Positions 7,738 to 13,741 of a stretch of 13,741 nucleotides of DNA are shown in pieces. This DNA comes from Saprospiraceae bacterium (GTDB lineage Bacteria; Bacteroidota; Bacteroidia; Chitinophagales; Saprospiraceae). Below the pieces are notes generated by a model, which saw only the letters and a program-made list of their open reading frames with translations, had not been told where the DNA came from and searched no databases. The first letter of the stretch is position 1; the number at the start of each line of letters is the position of its first letter. Location: the NCBI GenBank assembly GCA_022842255.1, contig JALHPW010000051.1:1-13741 (forward strand), written 5' to 3'. Position numbers and translations under genes: made by a program.

Positions 7738-9741
7738 TTAATATTTCAATAAGCGCTCCAATTGACCCCTCAATCTTCCGGCCGGGAAGAAATTGTTCTC
7801 CAACGGAATGGCAAACGGAACGGGGGTGTCTAGGCTGGCCGCACGCATCACGGGCGCATCAAGGTGTTCAAACAAATGCTCCGAAATCCAGGCAGCAATT
7901 TCGCCCCCAATGCCCCCAAACAGTGTGTCCTCATGTAATATCAAGACCCGATTGGTGCGTTTTACGGAGGCCGTAATCGCTTCATAATCAAGCGGAACGA
8001 GCGAACGCAAATCTACAATGTCGGCATCCAAACCCATTTCATCGGCGGTCTGCTCGGCCCAGCGAACCCCAAGCCCGTAGGTCAGGATACTCACGGTTTT
8101 TCCCTCGCGCACTTGTCGCGCTTTCCCGATTTCTGTAGTGTAAAAACCTTCCGGCACCGGACCACTTTCCGAACGGTACAGCGCTTTGTGTTCAAAAAAC
8201 ATCACCGGGTTGGGGTCTTCAAAAGCGGCCAAAAGCAAACCTTTTGCGTCGGCGGGGGTGCTAGGATAAACCACCTTGAGTCCCGGAACGTGGGTAAACC
8301 AAGCCTCATTCGATTGGGAGTGAAAGGGTCCGGCGCCACTTCCGCCCCCCGTAGGCATGCGGATTACCATATCGGCGGTTTGTCCCCAGCGCCAGTGGAG
8401 TTTTGCGAGGTTGTTGACAATCTGGTTAAAACCGCAGGTCACAAAATCGGCAAACTGCATTTCTACCATGCTTTTGATGCCTTTCAGACTCAAACCCAGT
8501 CCGATTCCAACAATGGCCGATTCACAAAGCGGCGTGTTGCGCACGCGGTTTTTGCCAAACTCATCGGTGAAACCATTGGTAATTTTGAACACGCCGCCAT
8601 AATCGGCAATGTCCTGCCCCATCAACACCAGTTCCGGGTGACGGCGCATGGCTTCGCGCAATCCATCGGAAATGGCGTCTATGAAGCGCATCTCAGTGTT
8701 AGCGCGAGGCTCAGCCCCAACCACGGGAGCATCCCCCCCTTGGGGGGGCAAGAAGGGGGCATACACATCCGCCAATTCCTCCTCTGTATCCGCCACCGGC
8801 TCAGGCTCGTTGAACATCACATCCACCGCTTTTTGCACGTCTTTTTTATATCGGTCTTTGAGCGATTTGATGAAGGCCTCGTTCAGGATTCCTTCTTTCA
8901 AAAGCCATTTTTCAAAGTTCTCGATGGGGTCTTTTTGGGCCCATTCGTCCATGAGTTCTTTGGGGACGTACTTCGTGCCGCTGGCTTCTTCGTGGCCGCG
9001 CATCCGGAACGTAACACACTCTAAGAGAAAGGGTTGTGGGTCCTTTCGCATCTCTTCTGCGATGTTTTTGATGGTGGAATAGACTTCCAGGATGTTGTTG
9101 CCATCAATTTTTGCGCTGCGCATCCCGTAGCCTTGTGCGCGGTCCACCAAGTCTTTGCAGGCGTACTGTTCATTGGGACGGGTGCTGAGGCCATAGCCGT
9201 TGTTTTCAATCAAAAAGATGACGGGCAGTTTCCAAACGGAAGCCACATTGAGCGCTTCGTGGAATTCGCCCTGGCTGGTGGCGCCTTCGCCTGTAAATGC
9301 CAGTGATACTCGGCCTTCTGCGCGGAGTTTGTGCGCCATGGCCACGCCAGCCGCGAGTGAAAGTTGTGGTCCGAGGTGAGAAATCATGCCCACGATGCCG
9401 TGTTCCATGGCACCGAAGTGAAAAGAGCGGTCGCGGGCTTTGGTGTAGCCGAGGCGTTTGCCCTGCCATTGGCAAAACATACGGTCGAGCGGCATTTCGC
9501 GGGCGGTGAACACGCCCAGGTTGCGGTGCATGGTAAAAATGACCTCATCTGGCAGGAGCGCACAGGCGGCGCCCACGGAAATAGCCTCTTGCCCGATGCC
9601 CGAAAACCATTTGGAAATTTTGCCCTGCCGCAGCAGGTTGAGCATTTTTTCCTCGATGAGCCGGGGCTTGGCGAGTTGTTCGTAGAGATGGAGCAGGGTT
9701 TCTTTTGTGAACCCTTTTTTGTTGTATTTGATTGCGGACAT
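7738..9741 (-). CDS. Fused 2-oxoacid dehydrogenase E1 component (alpha+beta in one chain)
   Basis: This 667-residue fusion carries the thiamine-diphosphate-dependent decarboxylase of a 2-oxoacid dehydrogenase complex. It feeds acyl groups to a lipoyl E2 partner, which is not in this window. The E1-alpha part (about 1-310) has the ThDP motif GEGATSQ at 151-157 with the paired NN at 180-181, plus HFGAMEHGIVG. A linker (about 311-349) leads to E1-beta (about 350-667), which has NTPLCESAIVGIGLG with the expected ThDP-activating Glu407, GPFHSQS at 471-477, and HEDTLFGGIGGEIA. The fused form is common in Bacteroidota, where it is usually annotated as branched-chain (2-oxoisovalerate) E1; pyruvate remains possible. 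The start MSAIKYNKKGF was chosen because the frame upstream lacks any family homology and overlaps the neighbouring gene. The linker DNA contains a C7/G7 hairpin. Confidence 0.93.
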   Translation of the reverse strand: MSAIKYNKKGFTKETLLHLYEQLAKPRLIEEKMLNLLRQGKISKWFSGIGQEAISVGAACALLPDEVIFTMHRNLGVFTAREMPLDRMFCQWQGKRLGYTKARDRSFHFGAMEHGIVGMISHLGPQLSLAAGVAMAHKLRAEGRVSLAFTGEGATSQGEFHEALNVASVWKLPVIFLIENNGYGLSTRPNEQYACKDLVDRAQGYGMRSAKIDGNNILEVYSTIKNIAEEMRKDPQPFLLECVTFRMRGHEEASGTKYVPKELMDEWAQKDPIENFEKWLLKEGILNEAFIKSLKDRYKKDVQKAVDVMFNEPEPVADTEEELADVYAPFLPPQGGDAPVVGAEPRANTEMRFIDAISDGLREAMRRHPELVLMGQDIADYGGVFKITNGFTDEFGKNRVRNTPLCESAIVGIGLGLSLKGIKSMVEMQFADFVTCGFNQIVNNLAKLHWRWGQTADMVIRMPTGGGSGAGPFHSQSNEAWFTHVPGLKVVYPSTPADAKGLLLAAFEDPNPVMFFEHKALYRSESGPVPEGFYTTEIGKARQVREGKTVSILTYGLGVRWAEQTADEMGLDADIVDLRSLVPLDYEAITASVKRTNRVLILHEDTLFGGIGGEIAAWISEHLFEHLDAPVMRAASLDTPVPFAIPLENNFFPAGRLRGQLERLLKY
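8733..8759. repeat. C7-TT-G7 hairpin plus G5 run inside the E1 linker codons
   Basis: Seven Cs (8733-8739), TT and seven Gs (8742-8748) form a tight hairpin. They are followed by caagaa and five more Gs (8755-8759). It codes for roughly PFLPPQGG at residues 329-336, in the low-complexity linker between the alpha and beta halves. Similar C-run/G-run words occur, to my recollection, as dispersed repeats in Bacteroidota genomes. Here the element has stayed in frame. Confidence 0.7.
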
Positions 9742-9800
9742 GGTGAGGGTGCGTTGATTCGGGGAGTGGTGGATTTGTTGATTTGGAGCGCAAAGAACGT

Positions 9801-10853
9801 TCAAATCCCCAAGGCGGCAAAGACCGGATAGTGATCGGAAAAATCGCCGTCGCGGATGGTGCGGCAGGAGAAGGTGGTGATGCTTTTTTCGGTCAGGATG
9901 TAATCGATGCGCAGCAAGGGCAAAGCGCCGCCAAAGGTTGTGCCAAGCCCCAGGGCCTTTTGCCGGAACGTGTCGTGAAAACCATCGGAAAGCAGGGAAT
10001 AAACATACGAATTGGGCGTGTCGTTGAAGTCGCCACAAATAATGACCGGAAGTTTGCAGGCGGCAATGTGTTCGCGTAATTTCTGCGCCTGTTCGGCGCG
10101 CAGACTGGTGGCAGAGCCCACACGCCCGAGCACAAAACCAATGTCTTGCCAGGTTTCTCCTTCATCCAGGTCGCCTTTTTCAATCACTTTGGCGGTGGTT
10201 TTGGTTACCCTATTGGATTGAAGGTGAACGTTGTAGACCCGGACTACCTTTTTTTCGCCGACTTTGATGTCGGCCCAGAGCGTGGAATTGGAGGTGTTTT
10301 CAAATTGTACGTCCCCGCCAGCCAAAATGGGGAAACGACTGAGGATGACCGTGCCTTTTTTGAGGTTGAAGGTGTGCGGGTAATCCATTTTTTCGGCCAA
10401 CAACCGATAGAATTTTCCGCTTGTTTCCTGGGTGCAAAGAATATCTGGGAAGCCGTTTTCCTGCAAGTAACGGGTGTAGGCAGAAGCCCGTTTTTCGCGC
10501 CAGGCATCGGTGGCTTCTTTGCCCATATAAATGCCGCCCAGGTTGTGGGTAGCCACGGTAATGGCACTTTCCGGCACCGCGTCTTTACCAAAATCAAAGC
10601 CTAAAAAACCAGTGATATGTTGCCAGCCAAAAGCCAAAATGCCCAGGTGGTAGAGCGCAAAACGGCTGCCCCGCCAGGTCCACACGCCGATTAAAATCAG
10701 ATTCGCCAATAAAAGCCAGGGGAACGCCGTGCCAAAAAACGACAACCAGGAAAACTTGGCCGGGTTGACCGAAGGGCACACGTATGCCAAAACCGTGCAG
10801 CAGATCACTACCGCGCTCAGTACTCTGGTCAAATATTGGAACAATGATTTCAT
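9801..10853 (-). CDS. Membrane-anchored endonuclease/exonuclease/phosphatase family protein
   Basis: This is a 350-residue protein. The N-terminal 85 residues contain two or three hydrophobic segments (about 8-28, 40-60 and 64-82). The catalytic domain runs from about 98 to 350 and contains all the family landmarks: ATHNLGG (Asn104), TQETSG (Glu143), VYNVHLQSN (His210), CGDFNDTP (Asp275, Asn277), RIDYIL (Asp317) and SDHYPV (Asp340, His341). These form the metal site and the DNase I-like catalytic centre. The substrate could be a nucleic acid, a phospholipid or a small phosphoester, and the sequence does not decide. TM-anchored versions are common in Bacteroidota. It lies 59 bp upstream of the E1 gene on the same strand, so the two may be co-transcribed, but no functional link is evident. 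Confidence 0.93.
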   Translation of the reverse strand: MKSLFQYLTRVLSAVVICCTVLAYVCPSVNPAKFSWLSFFGTAFPWLLLANLILIGVWTWRGSRFALYHLGILAFGWQHITGFLGFDFGKDAVPESAITVATHNLGGIYMGKEATDAWREKRASAYTRYLQENGFPDILCTQETSGKFYRLLAEKMDYPHTFNLKKGTVILSRFPILAGGDVQFENTSNSTLWADIKVGEKKVVRVYNVHLQSNRVTKTTAKVIEKGDLDEGETWQDIGFVLGRVGSATSLRAEQAQKLREHIAACKLPVIICGDFNDTPNSYVYSLLSDGFHDTFRQKALGLGTTFGGALPLLRIDYILTEKSITTFSCRTIRDGDFSDHYPVFAALGI

Positions 10854-10918
10854 GCTTTTTGGACTTTGATAGTGGCAGCGCGTGATTTTTAGATTGCGAG
10901 ATCTCTTTTAAAAACAAA

Positions 10919-11395
10919 TTAGCTTCCTGTGAAGTAAAATACGTTCTCCTTTATTTTTGACCCTATGACTATAAAATAGTGGCCATTGAGCCTAAACGAT
11001 TGGCCAGGCTGAGTGCCACTTTCATGCGAAACTAAAATACCATCAATTTCACCCATCATTCCTCCTGTTACGAAAAGCGAGAAGGCCTCTTTTTTGTAAT
11101 AATGCCTTAATCCTGTTTCTTTTAAGCGACTTTTGAAGTAGTGAAACGTTTCCTCTGTAATTCCTTCCTGTCGCAAAATTTCTTTATAAAAATTGGTGCT
11201 GGCTTCGAAAGTTGGCTCCAATTCAATGTTCAATCCATTGATACGCTTTTGGCTTCTTGTACAATCATCTAACTCAGATATTTGAGTGTTTTCGTATAAT
11301 TCCTTTGCCAATTCCTCAGCAGCCACAACATCTATTTGCTTCGAAAAACAACCGAATAAGAGGGTACAGAAGGTTAGAAGTAGTACTTTTTTCAT
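10919..11395 (-). CDS. Hypothetical small lipoprotein
   Basis: This is a 158-residue protein starting MKKVLLLTFCTLLFGCFSKQ, with a lipobox LFGC and lipidated Cys16. The frame extends 23 codons upstream (MGVASGILPF...), but the lipoprotein signal fixes the ATG at 11395. The mature part looks alpha-helical at first (EELAKELYENTQISELDDC), then has TNFYKEILRQEGITEETFHY. It ends in a beta-rich region (SFRLNGHYFIVIGSKIKENV). No known domain is recognised. It is divergent from the DUF4197 gene and 65 bp upstream of the endonuclease-family gene, both on the minus strand. That gap shows no clear hairpin and no T-tract. Confidence 0.8.
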   Translation of the reverse strand: MKKVLLLTFCTLLFGCFSKQIDVVAAEELAKELYENTQISELDDCTRSQKRINGLNIELEPTFEASTNFYKEILRQEGITEETFHYFKSRLKETGLRHYYKKEAFSLFVTGGMMGEIDGILVSHESGTQPGQSFRLNGHYFIVIGSKIKENVFYFTGS

Positions 11396-11525
11396 TTTAA
11401 ATGGTCGGCGGATATTGCAAAAGACAGACGTTTTGAATGGTAAGATGCCACTTGCCACACCCAATCCCGATTCTTGATTGGTCGTTAAGAAAAATCTAAA
11501 CCCCGACTTGTCGTGTTCCTAATTG

Positions 11526-11556
11526 TTGGGCTTCACGTTTAAAGCAACGAACTTTG
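11526..11556 (+). promoter_or_regulatory. Likely promoter of the DUF4197 gene
   Basis: A TTG at 11526-11528 stands 20 nt before GAACTTTG (11549-11556). The second box matches TAnnTTTG except for its first base. Spacing fits the Bacteroidota -33/-7 pattern. The predicted transcript start near 11562 would leave a leader of about 33 nt before the ATG at 11595. Confidence 0.45.
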
Positions 11557-11594
11557 CAACATTCCCTCCCACTCACTCTAACACATTGACTATC

Positions 11595-12323
11595 ATGTTA
11601 AAAAAGTCACTTCCCTTTCTTGCCCTTCTGCTAACTGCCCAATTGGCCCATGCCCAGTTTGGCAAAATCCTGGACAAAGCCAAGGAAAAAGTCGGTCTAG
11701 ACGTTCCGCTCAGCCAGGAAGAAGCCGGCAATGGTCTCAAAGAAGCACTCAACAACGGTATCGGCGAAGCCGTTGATTTTCTGTCCGCAAAAGACGGCTA
11801 TTTCAAGTCGCCCTACAAGATTTTGCTGCCCGAAGAAGCCCAAAAAGTGGTCAGCAAACTCAAATCCGTTCCGGGCTTTGCCAATGTGGAGGCCGACCTG
11901 ACCGAGCGCATGAACCGCGCCGCTGAAGATGCCGCCACCAAGGCCAAGCCGATTTTTGTCAATGCCATCAAAAAACTCACTTTCCAGGACGCCCTCAATA
12001 TCCTGATGGGCAACCAGGACGCGGCTACGCGTTACCTGGAGAAAACGACGTTTGATCCGCTTTATGCTGAATTCAAACCAATTATTCAGGCTTCGCTCGA
12101 CAAAGTGAATGCCCGTGAATACTGGAAATCGTCTGTGACGGCTTACAACAAAATCCCGTTTGTCACCAAAACAAACCCCGAACTCGACGACCACGTCACG
12201 AAAATGGCGCTCAAAGGCATGTTCAGCCTTGTACAAAAGAAAGAACAAGGCATTCGTTCCGATGTCAGCCTGCGCAATTCCGACCTTTTAAAGAAGGTGT
12301 TTGCGAAGCAAGACAAGAAATGA
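11595..12323 (+). CDS. DUF4197 domain-containing secreted protein
   Basis: This is a 242-residue protein. The start MLKKSLPFLALLLTAQLAHA gives a signal peptide with a good cleavage site AHA/Q after residue 20. The upstream 24 codons of the open frame (MLGFTFKATNF...) lack signal character and contain the likely promoter. The mature part has the DUF4197 hallmarks: EEAGNGLKEALNNGIGEAVD, GYFKSPYKILLPEEAQKV, TFQDALNILMGNQDAATRYL, FDPLYAEFKPIIQASLDKV and the terminal SDLLKKVF. Length matches the family. It is predicted to be periplasmic, helical and of unknown function. The gene converges on the LOG-family gene, with the long palindrome H2 filling the gap. Confidence 0.93.
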   Translation: MLKKSLPFLALLLTAQLAHAQFGKILDKAKEKVGLDVPLSQEEAGNGLKEALNNGIGEAVDFLSAKDGYFKSPYKILLPEEAQKVVSKLKSVPGFANVEADLTERMNRAAEDAATKAKPIFVNAIKKLTFQDALNILMGNQDAATRYLEKTTFDPLYAEFKPIIQASLDKVNAREYWKSSVTAYNKIPFVTKTNPELDDHVTKMALKGMFSLVQKKEQGIRSDVSLRNSDLLKKVFAKQDKK

Positions 12324-12332
12324 TGACCAATT

Positions 12333-12417
12333 GGTTATGTGTTTAAATGGGGATTTGGTTATTTGAGGCCCAAGCTTAGCCACTCGAATAACCAAATCCC
12401 CATTTAAACACATAACC
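12333..12417. terminator. Inverted repeat H2 (31-nt perfect arms) between convergent genes, probable bidirectional terminator
   Basis: The left arm (12333-12363, starting ggttatgtgtttaaatgg) and the right arm (12387-12417) are perfect complements around a 23-nt loop. The left arm begins 9 nt after the DUF4197 stop, and the right arm reaches the first base of the TAG stop of the LOG-family gene. The left arm contains no C. There is no run of T after either side, so it is not a classical intrinsic terminator. The position still argues for 3'-end formation or protection of both mRNAs. Confidence 0.85.
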
Positions 12418-13154
12418 TATAGCTCAAAATTCGGTTCCAGCAAGCTCGCGTTGCCTTCGTAGAACTTATTGATATACTGCACGGCTTCCTCTGTATCGTC
12501 TGTTACGAGGAACAAATCGAGGTCTTCAGCATGTATATTGTGGTGGCGTTGGAGCATGATTTCCACAATCCAGTTTTTTAATCCCGACCAAAACTCTACC
12601 CCCATCAGTACGATGGGCAAGCGCTGAATCCGATTGGTTTGGACGAGTGTGAGCACCTCAAACAGTTCGTCCAGGGTGCCAAAACCTCCGGGCATAACTA
12701 TGAAGGCCTGGGCGTATTTGACAAACATCACCTTCCGCACAAAAAAGTAGCGGTGTTTCAAATTGTGGTTTGGTGCGATGAATGGGTTGTGATGCTGTTC
12801 AAAAGGCAGGTCAATATTCAACCCAATCGAGGTGCCGCCTTTCATCCAGGCCCCTTTGTTACCTGCTTCCATGATGCCCGGTCCACCTCCTGTGATCACC
12901 CCATATCCCTCTTCCACGAGCCGGGAAGCTATTTTTACCGCCAATTCATAATAAACGGTGCCCGGTTTGGTACGCGCCGAACCAAAGATGGACACACATG
13001 GGCCCACCGTGTTCAATACCTCAAATCCGTCTACAAATTCGGCCATGACCTTGAACATGGTCCAGGCATTTTCGCCGCGCATTTTGTCCCATTCTTTCTG
13101 TTTGCGGTTGGTGCCGTTTTTATTTTCCTGGGGGTCTTTTGTTTCTTTTTCCAT
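12417..13154 (-). CDS. LOG family protein (TIGR00730 Rossmann fold), putative nucleotide 5'-monophosphate phosphoribohydrolase
   Basis: This is a 245-residue protein. After a charged N-terminus (about 1-28, EKETKDPQENKNGTNRKQKE) comes the Rossmann core with VSIFGSAR at 54-61, GGGPGIMEA at 89-97 and PGGFGTLDELFE at 155-166. The last of these is the diagnostic LOG motif that holds the ribose-phosphate and the catalytic Glu. Homologues cleave the N-glycosidic bond of nucleoside monophosphates (AMP or cytokinin riboside monophosphate). The GIMEA variant and the longer N-terminus fit the longer LOG subgroup rather than the plant-like short form. It is cytoplasmic by prediction. The ABM gene lies upstream on the same strand, separated by palindrome H3. 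Its 3' end touches palindrome H2. Confidence 0.94.
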   Translation of the reverse strand: MEKETKDPQENKNGTNRKQKEWDKMRGENAWTMFKVMAEFVDGFEVLNTVGPCVSIFGSARTKPGTVYYELAVKIASRLVEEGYGVITGGGPGIMEAGNKGAWMKGGTSIGLNIDLPFEQHHNPFIAPNHNLKHRYFFVRKVMFVKYAQAFIVMPGGFGTLDELFEVLTLVQTNRIQRLPIVLMGVEFWSGLKNWIVEIMLQRHHNIHAEDLDLFLVTDDTEEAVQYINKFYEGNASLLEPNFEL

Positions 13155-13162
13155 AAATAAAA

Positions 13163-13270
13163 AATGTGGTCAATTAGTGAATGTGGTCAATTTAGGGAAT
13201 GTGACCAATGTGATTAATGTGGTCAATGTGTTCTACTCACATTGACCACATTAATCACATTGACCACATT
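13163..13270. repeat. Inverted repeat H3 with a 17-18-bp tandem word, between two minus-strand genes
   Basis: Arms 13198-13230 and 13238-13270 pair over 31 of 33 positions around a 7-nt loop. The only two mismatches are adjacent (gacc against ggtc). The word aatgtgg/aatgtga starts at 13163, 13180, 13198 and 13216, so the left side is a four-unit array with a 17-18-bp period. The right arm ends 1 nt from the TGA stop (13272-13274) of the ABM gene, and the array begins 8 nt before the LOG gene ATG. On the minus strand it follows the ABM gene and would form a long 3' hairpin or the LOG gene's 5' leader. Confidence 0.85.
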
Positions 13271-13271
13271 T

Positions 13272-13562
13272 TCAATCAATGACTTCCGTGCTCCAGGCCT
13301 CCGCTTTTTCGGCAAAAAGTGCCTTGGTTTTGGCCCAAGTATCGGCAAACAACGCCGAAGCGCGGTAGGCATTCAGGGCATCCTCATCGTCCCAAATACT
13401 GAGGGTGAAAAGGACATTGGGGCGGCTTTTGTGTTGCAGCAATTCCATGTGCCGACAACCCTCAAACGCGCGAATCCGGGCTTTGCTGTTTTCAAACACT
13501 TCGGAAATAAAGGTTTCCACAGCCTCTTCCCGGAAGGTCATTTTTACAATGCGTTTTATCAT
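13272..13562 (-). CDS. Antibiotic biosynthesis monooxygenase (ABM) domain protein
   Basis: This is a small single-domain protein of 96 residues counting from MIKRIVKMTF. The frame also offers an ATG three codons earlier, at 13571 (MNIMIKR), which is about equally possible. The sequence shows the ABM ferredoxin-like alpha/beta fold pattern: a first strand RIVKMTF, then the helix EAVETFISEVFENSKARIRAF, then GCRHMELLQHK, a strand VLFTLSIWDDEDALNAYR and a final helix FADTWAKTKALFAEKAEAW. Such proteins are typically dimeric. They include cofactor-free monooxygenases and heme-degrading enzymes, but most members lack a known substrate. The usual heme-contact residues cannot be judged by eye. It is flanked by palindromes H3 and H4. 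Confidence 0.88.
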   Translation of the reverse strand: MIKRIVKMTFREEAVETFISEVFENSKARIRAFEGCRHMELLQHKSRPNVLFTLSIWDDEDALNAYRASALFADTWAKTKALFAEKAEAWSTEVID

Positions 13563-13592
13563 GATGTTCAAATTTGTGGGAGCGCCTATTTC

Positions 13593-13720
13593 AAAAGGTT
13601 GATGAGGGTTTATCGGGTTGATGAAGGTTTATATTTTGTACTCGGAAGAGTGGATAATTCATGCACTTTCGAGTACAAAATATAAACCTTCATCAACCCG
13701 ATAAACCCAATCAACCTTTT
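13593..13720. repeat. Inverted repeat H4 (52/51-nt arms) upstream of the ABM gene
   Basis: Left arm 13593-13644 and right arm 13670-13720 are complementary except for one base change and one single-base gap, around a 25-nt loop. The left arm contains a 19-bp near-duplicate word (ggttgatgagggtttatcg from 13597, then ggttgatgaaggtttatat from 13616). It fills the space between the ABM gene start and a stop codon at 13719-13721 of a probable minus-strand gene. It is the longest hairpin in the window and has no T-tract after it. Confidence 0.9.
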
Positions 13721-13741
13721 AGGCTACTGCCCAGCGTACCG
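13719..13741 (-). CDS. Possible C-terminal end of a further minus-strand gene (partial)
   Basis: Only about seven codons are available. One minus-strand frame reads VRWAVA and stops with TAA at 13721-13719. A second reads RYAGQ and stops at 13726-13724, and the third stops inside the H4 arm. The first call is favoured only because H2 and H3 likewise begin at, or 1 nt from, a stop codon. Neither the product nor even the existence of this gene can be confirmed here. Confidence 0.2.

Noticed and set aside
8113..9024. Plus-strand open frame of 303 codons
   Set aside because: It is antisense to the E1 alpha/beta gene, whose motifs are unmistakable. The His/Phe-rich product is typical of a shadow frame.
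9742..10038. N-terminal extension of the E1 frame by 99 codons
   Set aside because: The extension is a His/Arg-rich non-protein-like sequence and overlaps the end of the endonuclease-family gene on the same strand in another frame. The family N-terminus begins at MSAIKYNKKGF.
10881..10920. Terminator between the lipoprotein and endonuclease-family genes
   Set aside because: Only the short palindrome gagatctc and scattered A/T runs are present. No stable stem followed by a T-run was found.
11697..12248. Minus-strand open frame of 183 codons
   Set aside because: It is antisense to the DUF4197 gene, with no signal and no domain.
12639..13160. Plus-strand open frame of 173 codons
   Set aside because: It is antisense to the LOG-family gene, which carries the GGGPGIMEA and PGGFGT motifs.
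13163..13270. CRISPR array
   Set aside because: The repeated word is 17-18 bp with no unique spacers between copies, it folds back as a palindrome, and there are no cas genes nearby.

Overview
The window looks like a chromosomal segment of a Bacteroidota bacterium, probably of the Saprospiraceae/Lewinella/Haliscomenobacter kind. The support is: a giant secreted multi-domain adhesin with SprB-like, PKD-like and Ig-like modules; TAnnTTTG-type -7 promoter boxes; no obvious Shine-Dalgarno dependence; a fused E1 alpha/beta 2-oxoacid dehydrogenase; DUF4197 and DUF486 proteins. The assignment is inferred from gene content alone. No rRNA, tRNA, CRISPR array, transposase or phage gene is visible.

Layout. 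(1) Positions 1-5638, minus strand: one open frame of at least 1879 codons, running off the left edge. It encodes a secreted adhesin-like protein with a signal peptide, many beta-sandwich modules, an SdrD/Cna-B-like module and a 51-residue (153-bp) tandem repeat that is still in progress at the window edge. (2) Positions 5851-7733: a small DUF486 membrane protein (minus), a lipoprotein (plus), a two-TM membrane protein (minus) and a possible tiny single-TM protein (minus). (3) Positions 7738-10853, minus: a fused E1 alpha/beta 2-oxoacid dehydrogenase, with an endonuclease/exonuclease/phosphatase-family membrane protein 59 bp upstream. (4) Positions 10919-12323: a small lipoprotein (minus) divergent from a secreted DUF4197 protein (plus). 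(5) Positions 12417-13562, minus: a LOG-family phosphoribohydrolase and an ABM-domain monooxygenase-like protein, followed at the right edge by what is probably the last few codons of another minus-strand gene.

The least explained structure is between the genes. Four intergenic spaces (6217-6391, 12324-12416, 13155-13271 and 13572 to about 13718) hold long, near-perfect inverted repeats with arms of 24 to 52 nt. The four are unrelated in sequence but share a design: the 5' arm is rich in G and T and almost without C, the arm often contains a 14-19-bp tandem word, and at 3' ends the palindrome begins within 0-9 nt of a stop codon. Three follow gene ends and could act as uncanonical terminators or mRNA 3' caps, although they lack a U-tract. 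The fourth lies in a divergent promoter region and would put the same 24-nt sequence in the 5' leader of both genes. I found no defence system or biosynthetic cluster. The individual genes are mostly ordinary housekeeping or surface genes.
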